Assembly: GCF_039909015.1 (NCBI RefSeq)
Contig: NZ_CP150919.1
Span: 534,501-598,500, forward strand
Direction: 5' to 3'
From: Pseudomonas grandcourensis
Lineage (GTDB): Bacteria; Pseudomonadota; Gammaproteobacteria; Pseudomonadales; Pseudomonadaceae
Length of the DNA: 64,000 bases
Below are positions 34,796-43,701 of the stretch, in pieces. A program made the translations under genes and the position numbers. Every line of letters begins with the position of its first letter. The first letter of the stretch is position 1. Under the pieces are notes generated by a model. It was given only the letters and a program-made list of their open reading frames with translations. It did no database searches and was not told the origin of the DNA.

Positions 34796-36598
34796 ATGGC
34801 CGACTCCAGTCTCTCCGCAAGCCCATCGAGCTTGAAAATCTACTTCCGCCTGCTCGGCTATGTCCGGCCGTATATCAGCCTGTTCCTGATCAGCATCGTC
34901 GGTTTTCTGATTTTCGCTTCGACGCAACCAATGCTGGGCTACATCCTCAAGTACTTCGTCGACGGTCTGTCCAACCCCGAAGCGGTGTTGTTCCCAAGTG
35001 TGCCCTACCTGCGGGATCTGCAACTGCTGCAGGCGGTGCCGTTGTTGATCATCCTGATCGCCGCGTGGCAGGGGTTGGGGTCGTACCTGGGCAACTACTT
35101 CCTGGCCAAGGTTTCCCTGGGCCTGGTCCATGACTTGCGGGTCCAGCTGTTCAACAACCTGCTGGTATTGCCAAACCGGTATTTCGACAAGCATAACTCG
35201 GGGCACCTGATTTCACGTATCACCTTCAACGTGACCATGGTCACGGGGGCGGCAACAGATGCGATCAAGGTCGTAATCCGTGAAGGCATGACGGTGATCT
35301 TCCTGTTTGCCTCGCTGTTGTACATGAACTGGCGCCTGACGCTGGTCATGGTCGCCATCCTGCCGCTGATCGCACTCATGGTGCGCACGGCCAGCAAGAA
35401 ATTCCGCAAGCAGAGCAAGAAAATCCAGCTGGCCATGGGGGACGTGACGCATGTGGCGTCCGAAACGATCCAGGGCTATCGCGTGGTGCGCAGCTTCGGT
35501 GGTGAAACGTATGAAGAGAAGCGCTTCTTTGACGCCAGCCAGGGCAACACCGACAAGCAACTGCGCATGACCCGCACCGGCGCCATCTACACGCCGCTGT
35601 TGCAGTTGGTGATCTACACCGCCATGGCTGTGCTGATGTTCCTGGTGCTGTACCTGCGTGGCGATGCGTCTGCCGGCGACATGGTGGCCTACATCACTCT
35701 GGCCGGCCTGCTGCCCAAGCCGATTCGCCAACTGTCCGAAGTCAGCTCGACCATCCAGAAGGGTGTGGCCGGTGCCGAAAGTATCTTCGAGCAACTGGAT
35801 GTCGAGCCTGAAGTCGATACCGGCACCGTCGAACGCGATGTCGTCAGTGGTCGCCTGGACGTGCGCAACCTCAGCTTTACCTATCCTGACACCGAGCGTC
35901 AGGTGCTCAATGACATCAGTTTCTCGGTCGAGCCCGGGCAAATGGTGGCACTGGTGGGACGTTCGGGCAGCGGCAAGTCGACCCTGGCCAACCTGATTCC
36001 GCGTTTCTATCACCACGACAAGGGCGAAATCCTCATCGATGGCGTTGAAGTGGAGCAGTACAAGCTGTTGAACCTGCGTCGGCATATCGCCCAGGTGACT
36101 CAGAACGTAACCCTGTTCAGCGATACCGTGGCCAACAACATCGCCTATGGCGACCTGGCTGGCGCACCCCGTGAAGACATTGAAAAGGCGGCCAAGGATG
36201 CCTACGCGATGGACTTCATTGCTCAATTGCCTGAAGGCCTGGACACCCAGGTCGGGGAAAACGGCGTGCTGCTGTCCGGTGGCCAGCGCCAGCGCCTGGC
36301 AATTGCCCGGGCACTGTTGAAGAATGCTCCGCTGCTGATTCTCGATGAGGCGACTTCGGCGCTCGATACCGAGTCTGAGCGGCATATTCAGGCCGCTCTG
36401 GACCAGGTCATGAAAGGTCGCACCACGCTGGTGATCGCTCACCGCCTGTCAACCATCGAAAAGGCCGACCTGATCCTGGTCATGGATCAGGGGAAAATCG
36501 TCGAGCGCGGCACCCATGAACAACTGCTGGCGCAAAACGGCTACTACTCGCGCCTCAACGCGATGGGCCTCGACGCCCCGGCCGAAGACATCGCCTGA
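34796..36598 (+). CDS. msbA: Lipid A / LPS core flippase MsbA (ABC exporter)
   Basis: An essential half-transporter that flips core-lipid A across the inner membrane using ATP. The 600 residues comprise a six-helix membrane domain (about 20-330) and an ATPase domain with Walker A GRSGSGKST (about 387), signature LLSGGQRQR (about 494), Walker B LLILDEATSALD (about 513) and the switch His in IAHRLS. The length matches MsbA. It is divergent from waaL, consistent with export of the finished core before ligation. Confidence 0.96.
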   Translation: MADSSLSASPSSLKIYFRLLGYVRPYISLFLISIVGFLIFASTQPMLGYILKYFVDGLSNPEAVLFPSVPYLRDLQLLQAVPLLIILIAAWQGLGSYLGNYFLAKVSLGLVHDLRVQLFNNLLVLPNRYFDKHNSGHLISRITFNVTMVTGAATDAIKVVIREGMTVIFLFASLLYMNWRLTLVMVAILPLIALMVRTASKKFRKQSKKIQLAMGDVTHVASETIQGYRVVRSFGGETYEEKRFFDASQGNTDKQLRMTRTGAIYTPLLQLVIYTAMAVLMFLVLYLRGDASAGDMVAYITLAGLLPKPIRQLSEVSSTIQKGVAGAESIFEQLDVEPEVDTGTVERDVVSGRLDVRNLSFTYPDTERQVLNDISFSVEPGQMVALVGRSGSGKSTLANLIPRFYHHDKGEILIDGVEVEQYKLLNLRRHIAQVTQNVTLFSDTVANNIAYGDLAGAPREDIEKAAKDAYAMDFIAQLPEGLDTQVGENGVLLSGGQRQRLAIARALLKNAPLLILDEATSALDTESERHIQAALDQVMKGRTTLVIAHRLSTIEKADLILVMDQGKIVERGTHEQLLAQNGYYSRLNAMGLDAPAEDIA

Positions 36599-36601
36599 CC
36601 C

Positions 36602-36630
36602 CGAAAGGGCGAGCCTGGCTCGCCCTTTCG
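36602..36630 (+). terminator. Hairpin terminator after msbA
   Basis: CGAAAGGGCGAGC pairs perfectly with GCTCGCCCTTTCG over 13 bp with a 3-base loop, 3 bp after the msbA stop. There is no long T run, so efficiency is uncertain. Confidence 0.6.
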
Positions 36631-36781
36631 CACACCCGACGTGCAACGCGTCCGGTGATTTGTATCCAGACCTTTACGCTTCTTGACCAAACCGGAATAA
36701 ATCTCGGCAACGTGCTTGTTAAGGTTCCTGAACGAACTTTGACTTGAATCGAGAGGGCCGCCCTTTCGCGCGGGTGTCTGC

Positions 36782-37486
36782 ATGTTGCAACGTTATCTCT
36801 GGAAGCTGTTGCCTAAATCGCAACGGGCTTTTCTGCTGGGGCGCCTGTCGGTCGTGGACCGTCAAGTGGTCAACAAGTCGATGTCGGCCAATGTCAGTTT
36901 CCCCGTGCCCTTCGAGCAGCGTTCCTGCCTGTTTATCCACGTCCCCAAATGTGCCGGCAGCAGTGTCTGTGCGGCCATGTTTGACGATTGGAGCCCGGGC
37001 CACTTGCCGTTGTACTGGTACGAGCAGCAATTTCCCGAGCAGTTTGCCGCCAGCTTCAAGTTCGCGTTCGTTCGCGATCCCCTGGAAAGGGCCTACTCTG
37101 CCTACGCTTTCCTGCGGGGCAACGCCTTGGGGAAACGGGATCATGCGGCGCAGAAACTGGTCAGCCACTACCGTGACTTTGATGACTTCGTCGGCCGCTG
37201 GCTGCACCCGGAGACGATCCAGCGACAGTTGCACTTCGCCGCGCAAACGGATTTCCTGACGGATTCCATGGGGCATCTGGCGCTGGATTTCGTCGGCTAC
37301 CAGGAGCACCTGGCGCGGGATTTCAGGCTGGTTTGCGAGCAATTGAGCTATCCGGTGGAACTGCCCCACGTGAACAGGTCGCAGCAGCGGCGCCCGATGC
37401 TGGCGCGCGAGTTCTGCACGGTACGTACCCGCCGGCTGGTGCGACGGGTCTATCAGCGTGATTACGAGATGCTGGGATATGAATGA
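36782..37486 (+). CDS. Carbohydrate sulfotransferase-like protein
   Basis: The 234 residues show both PAPS-binding signatures of the Sulfotransfer_2 family: FIHVPKCAGSSVCAAM (5'-phosphosulfate loop, about 51-66) and FVRDPLERAYSAYAFLR (3'-phosphate site, about 97-113), followed by GYQEHLARDF. There is no signal peptide or membrane helix. Such enzymes transfer sulfate from PAPS to sugars. Its place between msbA and hldE suggests an LPS or surface-glycan target, which would be unusual in Pseudomonas. No good ribosome site is visible before the ATG, and the gene looks accessory. The family call is fair; the substrate is unknown. Confidence 0.75.
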   Translation: MLQRYLWKLLPKSQRAFLLGRLSVVDRQVVNKSMSANVSFPVPFEQRSCLFIHVPKCAGSSVCAAMFDDWSPGHLPLYWYEQQFPEQFAASFKFAFVRDPLERAYSAYAFLRGNALGKRDHAAQKLVSHYRDFDDFVGRWLHPETIQRQLHFAAQTDFLTDSMGHLALDFVGYQEHLARDFRLVCEQLSYPVELPHVNRSQQRRPMLAREFCTVRTRRLVRRVYQRDYEMLGYE

Positions 37487-37633
37487 AGCCGAAGCGTGTC
37501 GTCTTCTGGCTGGTTCCTGATCAAAAAATGAGCAATAAAGCCCGGCGAATCATCCGGTTGCAGCCGCCGCACAAGCCGACACCAACCCTGTGTTAATATC
37601 GCGCCCCTGTTCATTCTGTATGTGGGTTGCACC

Positions 37634-39055
37634 ATGAAGTTGTCCATGCCGCGATTCGATCAAGCCCCTGTCTTGGTAGTCGGCGATGTCATGCTCGACC
37701 GTTACTGGCATGGTGGTACCTCACGGATTTCTCCTGAGGCACCGGTGCCGGTGGTCAAGGTCGATCACATCGAAGACCGCCCGGGCGGTGCTGCCAACGT
37801 TGCCTTGAACATTGCTGCCCTGGGGGCTCCGGCTTCGCTGGTCGGTGTCACCGGCGACGATGAAGCCGCCAACAGCCTGGTCAACAGCCTCAAGGGCGCC
37901 GGCGTGCGAGCCATCTTCCAGCGCATTGCGCACCAGCCGACCATCGTCAAGCTGCGGGTCATGAGCCGTCACCAGCAATTGCTGCGCATCGACTTCGAAG
38001 AACCCTTCGCCACCGACGCGCTGGCGCTGGCCGCGCAGGTCGACGAGTTGCTCGAAGGCATCAAGGTGCTGGTGCTGTCCGACTACGGCAAAGGCGCGCT
38101 GAAAAACCATCAGGCGCTGATCCAGGCCGCCCGTGCCCGTGGCATTCCGGTGCTGGCCGATCCCAAGGGCAAGGATTTCTCGATCTACCGCGGTGCGAGC
38201 CTGATCACGCCAAACCTCAACGAATTCGAAACCATCGTGGGTGGTTGCGCCGATGAGCACGAATTGGTGAGCAAGGGCGCGCAGCTAATGCACGACCTTG
38301 ACCTCGGTGCCCTGCTGGTGACCCGTGGCGAGCACGGCATGACCTTGCTGCGCCCGGATCATCCGGCGCTGCACTTGCCGGCCCGCGCCCGTGAAGTGTT
38401 CGACGTGACCGGTGCCGGCGACACAGTAATTTCCACCCTGGCGGCCGCTATTGCCGCGGGTGAAGAACTGCCCCACGCGGTGGCCCTGGCCAACCTGGCG
38501 GCGGGCATCGTGGTCGGCAAGCTCGGTACGGCGGCCATCAGTGCGCCGGAACTGCGTCGTGCGATTCAGCGGGAGGAAGGTTCCGAGCGTGGAGTGCTGG
38601 GTCTTGAGCAGCTGTTGCTGGCGGTCGATGACGCCCGCGCGCACAACGAGCGGATCGTGTTCACCAACGGTTGCTTCGACATCCTGCACGCCGGTCACGT
38701 GACCTACCTGGAGCAGGCGCGGGCCCAGGGCGATCGCCTGATCGTGGCGATTAACGACGATGCATCGGTCAGCCGCCTGAAAGGGCCGGGCCGTCCGATC
38801 AACAGTGTCGACCGGCGCATGGCGGTACTGGCCGGCCTGGGTGCGGTGGACTGGGTGATCAGCTTCTCGGAAGGCACCCCGGAAAACCTGCTGAGCGCGG
38901 TCAAGCCGGACGTGTTGGTCAAGGGCGGCGACTACGGGATCGACCAGGTGGTCGGCGCGGACATCGTGACCGCCTACGGCGGTACTGTGAAAGTGCTGGG
39001 GCTGGTGGAAAACAGCTCCACTACTGCGATTGTCGAGAAGATCCGCAAGTCGTAG
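37634..39055 (+). CDS. hldE: Bifunctional heptose-7-phosphate kinase / heptose-1-phosphate adenylyltransferase HldE
   Basis: Makes the ADP-heptose precursor used by WaaC and WaaF. The 473 residues contain a PfkB-type kinase domain (1 to about 320; GDVMLDRYWHG, RPGGAANVALN, DPKG, DVTGAGDTV at about 257) and a cytidylyltransferase-like adenylyltransferase domain (TNGCFDILHAGHVTYLEQA at about 343, KGPGRPIN, LVKGGDY). The ATG at 37634 places MPRFDQAPVLVVGDVM at the start as in the family; the upstream ATG adds four residues. The stop codon TAG lies inside a dispersed GTAGGAGCTG repeat. Confidence 0.96.
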   Translation: MKLSMPRFDQAPVLVVGDVMLDRYWHGGTSRISPEAPVPVVKVDHIEDRPGGAANVALNIAALGAPASLVGVTGDDEAANSLVNSLKGAGVRAIFQRIAHQPTIVKLRVMSRHQQLLRIDFEEPFATDALALAAQVDELLEGIKVLVLSDYGKGALKNHQALIQAARARGIPVLADPKGKDFSIYRGASLITPNLNEFETIVGGCADEHELVSKGAQLMHDLDLGALLVTRGEHGMTLLRPDHPALHLPARAREVFDVTGAGDTVISTLAAAIAAGEELPHAVALANLAAGIVVGKLGTAAISAPELRRAIQREEGSERGVLGLEQLLLAVDDARAHNERIVFTNGCFDILHAGHVTYLEQARAQGDRLIVAINDDASVSRLKGPGRPINSVDRRMAVLAGLGAVDWVISFSEGTPENLLSAVKPDVLVKGGDYGIDQVVGADIVTAYGGTVKVLGLVENSSTTAIVEKIRKS

Positions 39056-39134
39056 GAGCTGGCGTAGCCTGCGATCTTTTCCGGTAGCCTGGGGATCGTA
39101 AAATCAAAAGATCGCAGCCTGCGGCAGCTCCTGC
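39052..39134. repeat. GTAGGAGCTG/AAAAGATCGCAG inverted repeat after hldE
   Basis: Two arms of 29 bases (39052-39080 and 39106-39134) are imperfect inverted copies around a 25-base centre, starting GTAGGAGCTG and ending CAGCTCCTGC. It belongs to the same family as the repeats at 44998 and 60738. The TAG of hldE is formed by its first bases. It may also terminate transcription of both convergent genes. Confidence 0.75.
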
Positions 39135-39164
39135 ATGGAGTACGCAGACTGCGATTTTTTGCGT

Positions 39165-40133
39165 TTAAGAGCTTACCTTTTTACGCGGCACGATTTTCTT
39201 CAGCAACAATTTGGCCTTGCCGCGTAACCGCGCCAGGCCAGAATCCTTCCCCGGCGGGGTCAGGCCCTGCTGCCTCACCCAGTCCTTCCAGCGAATTCGC
39301 TCGTCGCGCACCAGCCAGCCTTCCTGTCGGGCAAAGCTCTCGGCCAGGTACAGTCCGCGCGTGCTGGCCGGGTACAGCTGATCCTTTTTCAAGGTGTAGA
39401 GCTCAGCCATCGGGTGGCCGTCCTGCAAGGGCATCAAGTACAGGTCGGGGCGCTTGCGGTCGAGGCGGGCGATGAGTTGATCGCCTTCCAGTCGTTCGTC
39501 GACATGGAACAGGCTCAGGGACTTGGCTTCCTTGGGAACGTCCAGACGCAGGTCGTAAATCAGTTGCAGTGACGCCGTTGGCAAATGCACATAAGCCCGC
39601 GGACGCTCTATCAGCATCAGGTTGGCGCAACGTACCGGCCGCGCCGAGCCGGACAGTGGCGACAAGCGAAACGGCAGGGCTTCACGGTAATGCAGGGCGG
39701 CCGAGTAGGGCGTCGGTAGCCAGGTGTCATTGAACCGCCCACCGAGCCAGCCTTCCGGGGTTTCCAGCAGGCATTCTTCGGCTATCTCCTGGATCGCCGT
39801 GTGCAAGGGCAGGTTCAGTTCATGGGCCGGCACGTACCCGGAGATCAGCTTGAGCACCACATCGCCACGGTCCTGCCGGCGTTGGCGCACGAGCACCCAA
39901 TAGTCGCGATTCTGCCATTGCAGGGTCAGGCGTACCGAAACCCCGAGGTTAGCCAGTTCCAGGGCAAACCGTTCGCTGTCGCCGACTGTCACCGGCCGAC
40001 GACGTTGCAGGGTCTGGGAGAAATTCAGCGGCCTGCCGACGCTCTGATAAGCCAGGCCTTCGGGGGTCGCTTCGACGAATAACGGCAGGGTCTTGAAGTT
40101 GCTCGGGTTCTTTCTGATGAGCGTACGCGACAT
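39165..40133 (-). CDS. Conserved hypothetical Pseudomonas protein
   Basis: A 322-residue soluble protein with no signal or membrane segment. The start MSRTLIRKNPSNFKTLPLFVEATPEGLAYQS and a basic Lys-rich C-terminus (KAKLLLKKIVPRKKVSS) are visible. The middle has AIQEIAEECLLETPEGWLGG, which loosely recalls a Nudix box (EEC in place of EET) but lacks its glycine and first glutamate, so I do not call it a Nudix enzyme. It lies upstream of nothing on its strand except the repeat after hldE and follows the aldo/keto reductase gene by 32 bp. I do not recognise a function. Confidence 0.8.
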   Translation of the reverse strand: MSRTLIRKNPSNFKTLPLFVEATPEGLAYQSVGRPLNFSQTLQRRRPVTVGDSERFALELANLGVSVRLTLQWQNRDYWVLVRQRRQDRGDVVLKLISGYVPAHELNLPLHTAIQEIAEECLLETPEGWLGGRFNDTWLPTPYSAALHYREALPFRLSPLSGSARPVRCANLMLIERPRAYVHLPTASLQLIYDLRLDVPKEAKSLSLFHVDERLEGDQLIARLDRKRPDLYLMPLQDGHPMAELYTLKKDQLYPASTRGLYLAESFARQEGWLVRDERIRWKDWVRQQGLTPPGKDSGLARLRGKAKLLLKKIVPRKKVSS

Positions 40134-40165
40134 GTCGGCTCCTGCTTAAGGCCGCGTGGGCGGCG

Positions 40166-40978
40166 TCAGTGGCTACGTAGGACCTGGGCAACGGTCGCGA
40201 CATTGTGGGCGAGGTGCAGCGGATTGATGGTCCCGACAATAGCACTGGCAACACCCGGATGTTCAAACAACAACTCGAAACTGGCGCGCACCGGATCCAC
40301 GCCCGGACTCAGGCAGACATGACCACTGGCGAGGGCTTTCTTGACCAGAATGGCTTTGCCGTGTGCAGCAGCATAGTCAATGACGGACTTTTCGTTTTGT
40401 TCGTTCAGATTGTAGGTGACCATTGCGCAGTCGCCTTGCTCCAGTGCCTTCAGGCCACCGTCGACGGTTTTGCCGGAAAAGCCGAAACCGCGAATCTTGC
40501 CTTCGGCCTTGAGCTCGGCGAGGGTGTCGTAGACTTCGCAGTCATTGAGGATCGCCAGGTCGTTACCATCGGAGTGCACCAGCACCAGGTCGATGAAGTC
40601 GGTTTCCAGGCGTTGCAGGCTGCGCTCCACCGACATTCGTGTGTGTGCAGCGCTGAAATCGTGAAGGGACTGGCCGTCGGCAAACTCTTCGCCGACCTTG
40701 CTGACAATCACCCAGTCCTGACGCTGACCGCGCAGCAAAGGGCCGAGGCGTTCTTCGCTGCGACCATAGGCCGGGGCGGTGTCGATCAGGTTGATGCCCA
40801 GGTCGCGGGCGAGTTTGAGCAGCATGCGCGCGTCATCGTCATCGGGAATCTGGAAGCCGTTGGGGTACTTCACTCCTTGGTCGCGGCCCAGTTTCACCGT
40901 GCCCAGGCCCAAGGGAGAAACCAGCAGGCCGGTGCTGCCCAACGGGCGATGCAAGTCGTGCAGGGTTGGTTGGCTCAT
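40166..40978 (-). CDS. Aldo/keto reductase
   Basis: An NADPH-dependent oxidoreductase of the AKR superfamily, 270 residues. It shows LGLGTVKLGRDQGVKY, NLIDTAPAYGRSEERLG (catalytic Asp and Tyr region), VIVSKVGEEF (Lys), DLVLVHSDG (His) and the C-terminal cofactor region ASAIVGTINPLHLAHN. The ATG at 40978 overlaps the upstream FAD-oxidoreductase stop by four bases, with no better start. The two are one operon. The substrate is not apparent. Confidence 0.92.
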   Translation of the reverse strand: MSQPTLHDLHRPLGSTGLLVSPLGLGTVKLGRDQGVKYPNGFQIPDDDDARMLLKLARDLGINLIDTAPAYGRSEERLGPLLRGQRQDWVIVSKVGEEFADGQSLHDFSAAHTRMSVERSLQRLETDFIDLVLVHSDGNDLAILNDCEVYDTLAELKAEGKIRGFGFSGKTVDGGLKALEQGDCAMVTYNLNEQNEKSVIDYAAAHGKAILVKKALASGHVCLSPGVDPVRASFELLFEHPGVASAIVGTINPLHLAHNVATVAQVLRSH

Positions 40979-42150
40979 GGCAGCAGTTGCTCCCAAGCCG
41001 GTACGCCCATCGGCGGCTTCGGCAGTTCAGGCAGTGCTTCCGGGTGGCTTGGCTCGATACCGTCGCGGGTCAGGCTGGCGATGACGCGGTCGGCGAAGTC
41101 CGGTGCCAGGGCTAGTTTGGTCGGCCAGCCCACCAGCAGTCGGCCTTCCTCGGCAACAAAGGCGTTGTCGGGACGGGTCAGGCCTGATTGCAGCGGTTCG
41201 GCGCGATCCACGCGCAAGGTCGCCCATTGCACCGTGCTCAGGTCGATCCATGGCAGCAATTGGCCGAGTTCTTTCTGTGCGGTGGCGATCTGCTCGGCGG
41301 GCTCACGGGTCACGCCTTCGGATTCCGCGATATCGCCGCCCAGGTACCAGACCCATTGGCCATCCGCCGCCGGGTGCGTGGTCACGGTGATGCGCGGTTT
41401 GGTACCACCGCCCAGGCAGTGGGCGTACAGCGGTTTGAGGCTCGGCCCCTTGGCGATGATCATGTGCAACGGGCGGCGCTGCATGGCGGGCTGGCTCAGG
41501 CCCAGGGTTTCAAGCAATGCCGCGGTTCCGGCGCCGGCGCTCAGGACGATGCGCTGGGCACGGATCTCGCGCTCGTCCACCTTCAGGCCGACCAGCAGGC
41601 CACCTTCCAGCAGCGGCTCGATCTTCTGCCCGGCGAGCAAGCCATCTCCGGCCAGGTCGGCCAGGCGCTGGATCAGGCTCGGCACATCGACCACCAATTC
41701 CGCCAGGCGATAGACCTTGCCCTTGAAGCGCTTGTCTTGCAGGGCTGGCGGCAATTGCTCGCCCTTGACCTGATCGACGCGACCGCGCACGGCTTTGCTT
41801 GCAAAGAAACTGGTGAGGTTGCCGGCGAGGGTGCCGGGAGACCACAGGTAATGGGCTTCGGACAGCAGGCGCACGCCGGACAGGTCCAGCTCGCCGTCAC
41901 CGGCCAGGGCTTCACGCCAGCGGCGCGGCATGTCGGCGATGGCTTCCGAGGCACCGGTCAGAGCGCCATGCAGCGCGTATTTGGCGCCGCCATGGATGAT
42001 GCCCTGGGACTTCACGCTCTGCCCGCCGCCGAGGCTGGCGCTTTCCACCAGCACGGTCGAAAAACCCTGGCGACGCAGGCGCGCATTCAGCCAGAGGCCG
42101 GCGACACCAGCGCCGACAATCAGAACGTCGGTGGAAATAACGGATGGCAT
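40975..42150 (-). CDS. FAD-dependent oxidoreductase (DAO family)
   Basis: A 391-residue flavoprotein. The dinucleotide-binding motif TDVLIVGAGVAGLWLNARLRRQG lies at the N-terminus, followed by GGQSVKSQGIIHGGAKYAL and, near the end, FVAEEGRLLVGWPTKLALAPDFADRVI. It resembles glycerol-3-phosphate dehydrogenase-like and L-2-hydroxyglutarate oxidase-like enzymes; the substrate is unknown. The ATG at 42150 fits the motif; the open frame extends upstream through a REP doublet and is not coding there. It is co-transcribed with the aldo/keto reductase gene. Confidence 0.9.
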   Translation of the reverse strand: MPSVISTDVLIVGAGVAGLWLNARLRRQGFSTVLVESASLGGGQSVKSQGIIHGGAKYALHGALTGASEAIADMPRRWREALAGDGELDLSGVRLLSEAHYLWSPGTLAGNLTSFFASKAVRGRVDQVKGEQLPPALQDKRFKGKVYRLAELVVDVPSLIQRLADLAGDGLLAGQKIEPLLEGGLLVGLKVDEREIRAQRIVLSAGAGTAALLETLGLSQPAMQRRPLHMIIAKGPSLKPLYAHCLGGGTKPRITVTTHPAADGQWVWYLGGDIAESEGVTREPAEQIATAQKELGQLLPWIDLSTVQWATLRVDRAEPLQSGLTRPDNAFVAEEGRLLVGWPTKLALAPDFADRVIASLTRDGIEPSHPEALPELPKPPMGVPAWEQLLP

Positions 42151-42240
42151 TCGGCGACCTCTGTGTTCAAGACGAGGGCGCAGTATACAGACTCGAAGAT
42201 TGGAGGGGCTGACGCCAGTACTCTCGAGCCAACGAGTAAC

Positions 42241-42334
42241 CCTGTGGGAGCGAGCTTGCTCGCGATGGCGGCATGGCATTCAGCATCAATGTTGACTGAC
42301 CCACCGCTATCGCGAGCAAGCTCGCTCCCACAGG
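42241..42334. repeat. REP doublet with central hairpin
   Basis: CCTGTGGGAGCGAGCTTGCT and its complement face each other, with a central CAGCAT/ATGTTG hairpin sequence (ATTCAGCATCAATGTTGACTG). The same layout occurs at 63646-63735. It lies between the FAD-oxidoreductase start and the emrE stop. Confidence 0.8.
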
Positions 42335-42351
42335 GGATTGCGTATCGAGTT

Positions 42352-42684
42352 TTAGTGCCCGGCAGTCTTGGAGAACAGCTGGATGACCACAACGCCCAGC
42401 ACGATCAGCGCCATCCCCAGCATCGCCGGTACGTCCAGTTTCTGCCCATAGATAAACAGCGCCGCGACGCTGACCATCACGATCCCCATGCCGGCCCACA
42501 CGGCGTACGCCACGCCCACCGGAACGCTGCGCACCACCAGGGTCAGCATCCAGAAGGCGATCCCGTAACCGACGATGACCAGCACCAGCGGCAGCGGGGT
42601 GCTGAAGCCTTTGACCGCTTTCATCGAAACAGTGGCAATCACTTCGGCGCAGATGGCAATGGCCAGGTAGTAGTAAGCGGTCAT
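42352..42684 (-). CDS. emrE: Small multidrug resistance pump EmrE-like
   Basis: A 110-residue inner-membrane protein with four helices that exchanges protons for cationic drugs as a dimer. Glu14 in the first helix (AIAICAEVIATVSMK) is the essential proton/drug site; AYAVWAGMGIVMVSVAALFIYGQKLD is the typical SMR helix-3 motif. The start is supported by AGGA 8 bp before the ATG. It is divergent from a LysR regulator, so it may be its target. Confidence 0.92.
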   Translation of the reverse strand: MTAYYYLAIAICAEVIATVSMKAVKGFSTPLPLVLVIVGYGIAFWMLTLVVRSVPVGVAYAVWAGMGIVMVSVAALFIYGQKLDVPAMLGMALIVLGVVVIQLFSKTAGH

Positions 42685-42740
42685 GGGTCAATCCTCGTGT
42701 GAAGTGTTGCTCTCTGAGGTCGGCATTCTAGAGATTCGCC

Positions 42741-42766
42741 AGATGCGGTAAAGTCATTACCTATCT
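42741..42766. promoter_or_regulatory. Dyad between emrE and the LysR gene
   Basis: AGATgcGGTAA and TTACCtATCT form an interrupted inverted repeat centred near 42754. It sits 22 bp before the LysR ATG and about 57 bp before emrE. This arrangement is common for LysR-type operators that control a divergent target; the binding is not shown. Confidence 0.45.
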
Positions 42767-42787
42767 GTTTTGAAGATGGGTTGAGCC

Positions 42788-43690
42788 ATGAGCATGCAAT
42801 GGAATCTGGAGCAGCTGCAGTTGTTTGTCAGCGTAGCGGAGCAACGTTCGTTTTCTGCCGTGGCGCGGGATCAGCGCAAGGCGCAGTCGGCGGTCAGCAG
42901 TTCGATAGCGTTGCTGGAGGAAGATCTGGGCGTCAGCCTGTTCGACCGCAGCAGCGGCCGTCAGCCGAAACTCACTGAAGCCGGCACGGCGTTGCTGGAC
43001 GAGGCGCGGGAGGTGTTGCGCCAGTGCGAACGGCTCAATGGCCGGGCATTGGCGATGATGCGCGGGCAGGAAGCGCGACTGCGCGTGGCGCAGGATGAGG
43101 CGATGCCTTATCAGCCGATCATCGAAAGCTTCGAGGCTCTGGCGGAAAAATTTCCCAGCCTTGAAGTGCAACTGACCAGCGCCGCCCAAGGCGATGTCGC
43201 GCGCAAGCTGGTGGAGCGGCGCGCCGATCTGGGGCTGCTGTTCTTTCACGATCAGATTCCCGAGGCACTTGAGCGGCGGGTGCTGGGCAGCGTGGAAATG
43301 GTCACGGTGTGCGGCAAGGATCATCCTTTGGCGGGTAAAGGCGCAGTGGACGGCCAACAACTGGCCCAGCATCGGCAGTTGCTGATGTCCACGGAGTCGA
43401 GCATTTATCCCGGCAGTGATCCGGCCAGCCCGCAGGTCTGGCGCGCCGACAGCTTCTATGTGATGGCCGAATGGCTGGTACGAGGCCTGGGCTGGGCCTG
43501 GTTGCCGCGCCACGTGGTGCAGTACCCGACCTATCAGAACCAGATGGTCGAACTGGTCAGCGAATGGACCCCGCCGGCCCTGGTGGTGGAACTGGTATGG
43601 CGCCGGGATGAACCGCTCGGTCCGGCCGCGCGCTGGCTCGCCGAACGTTTTGCCGTGCACTTGCAGACGATAGGCGAAAAAAGCCGATAA
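42788..43690 (+). CDS. LysR-family transcriptional regulator
   Basis: The 300 residues have an N-terminal winged-helix domain (NLEQLQLFVSVAEQRSFSAVARDQRKAQSAVSSSIALLEEDLGVSLFDR, residues about 6-55) and a C-terminal substrate-binding domain. It is divergent from emrE and 11 bp upstream of waaA, so it may regulate either. The effector is unknown. The length is standard for the family. Confidence 0.92.
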   Translation: MSMQWNLEQLQLFVSVAEQRSFSAVARDQRKAQSAVSSSIALLEEDLGVSLFDRSSGRQPKLTEAGTALLDEAREVLRQCERLNGRALAMMRGQEARLRVAQDEAMPYQPIIESFEALAEKFPSLEVQLTSAAQGDVARKLVERRADLGLLFFHDQIPEALERRVLGSVEMVTVCGKDHPLAGKGAVDGQQLAQHRQLLMSTESSIYPGSDPASPQVWRADSFYVMAEWLVRGLGWAWLPRHVVQYPTYQNQMVELVSEWTPPALVVELVWRRDEPLGPAARWLAERFAVHLQTIGEKSR

Positions 43691-43701
43691 ACTCCGCCGC
43701 C

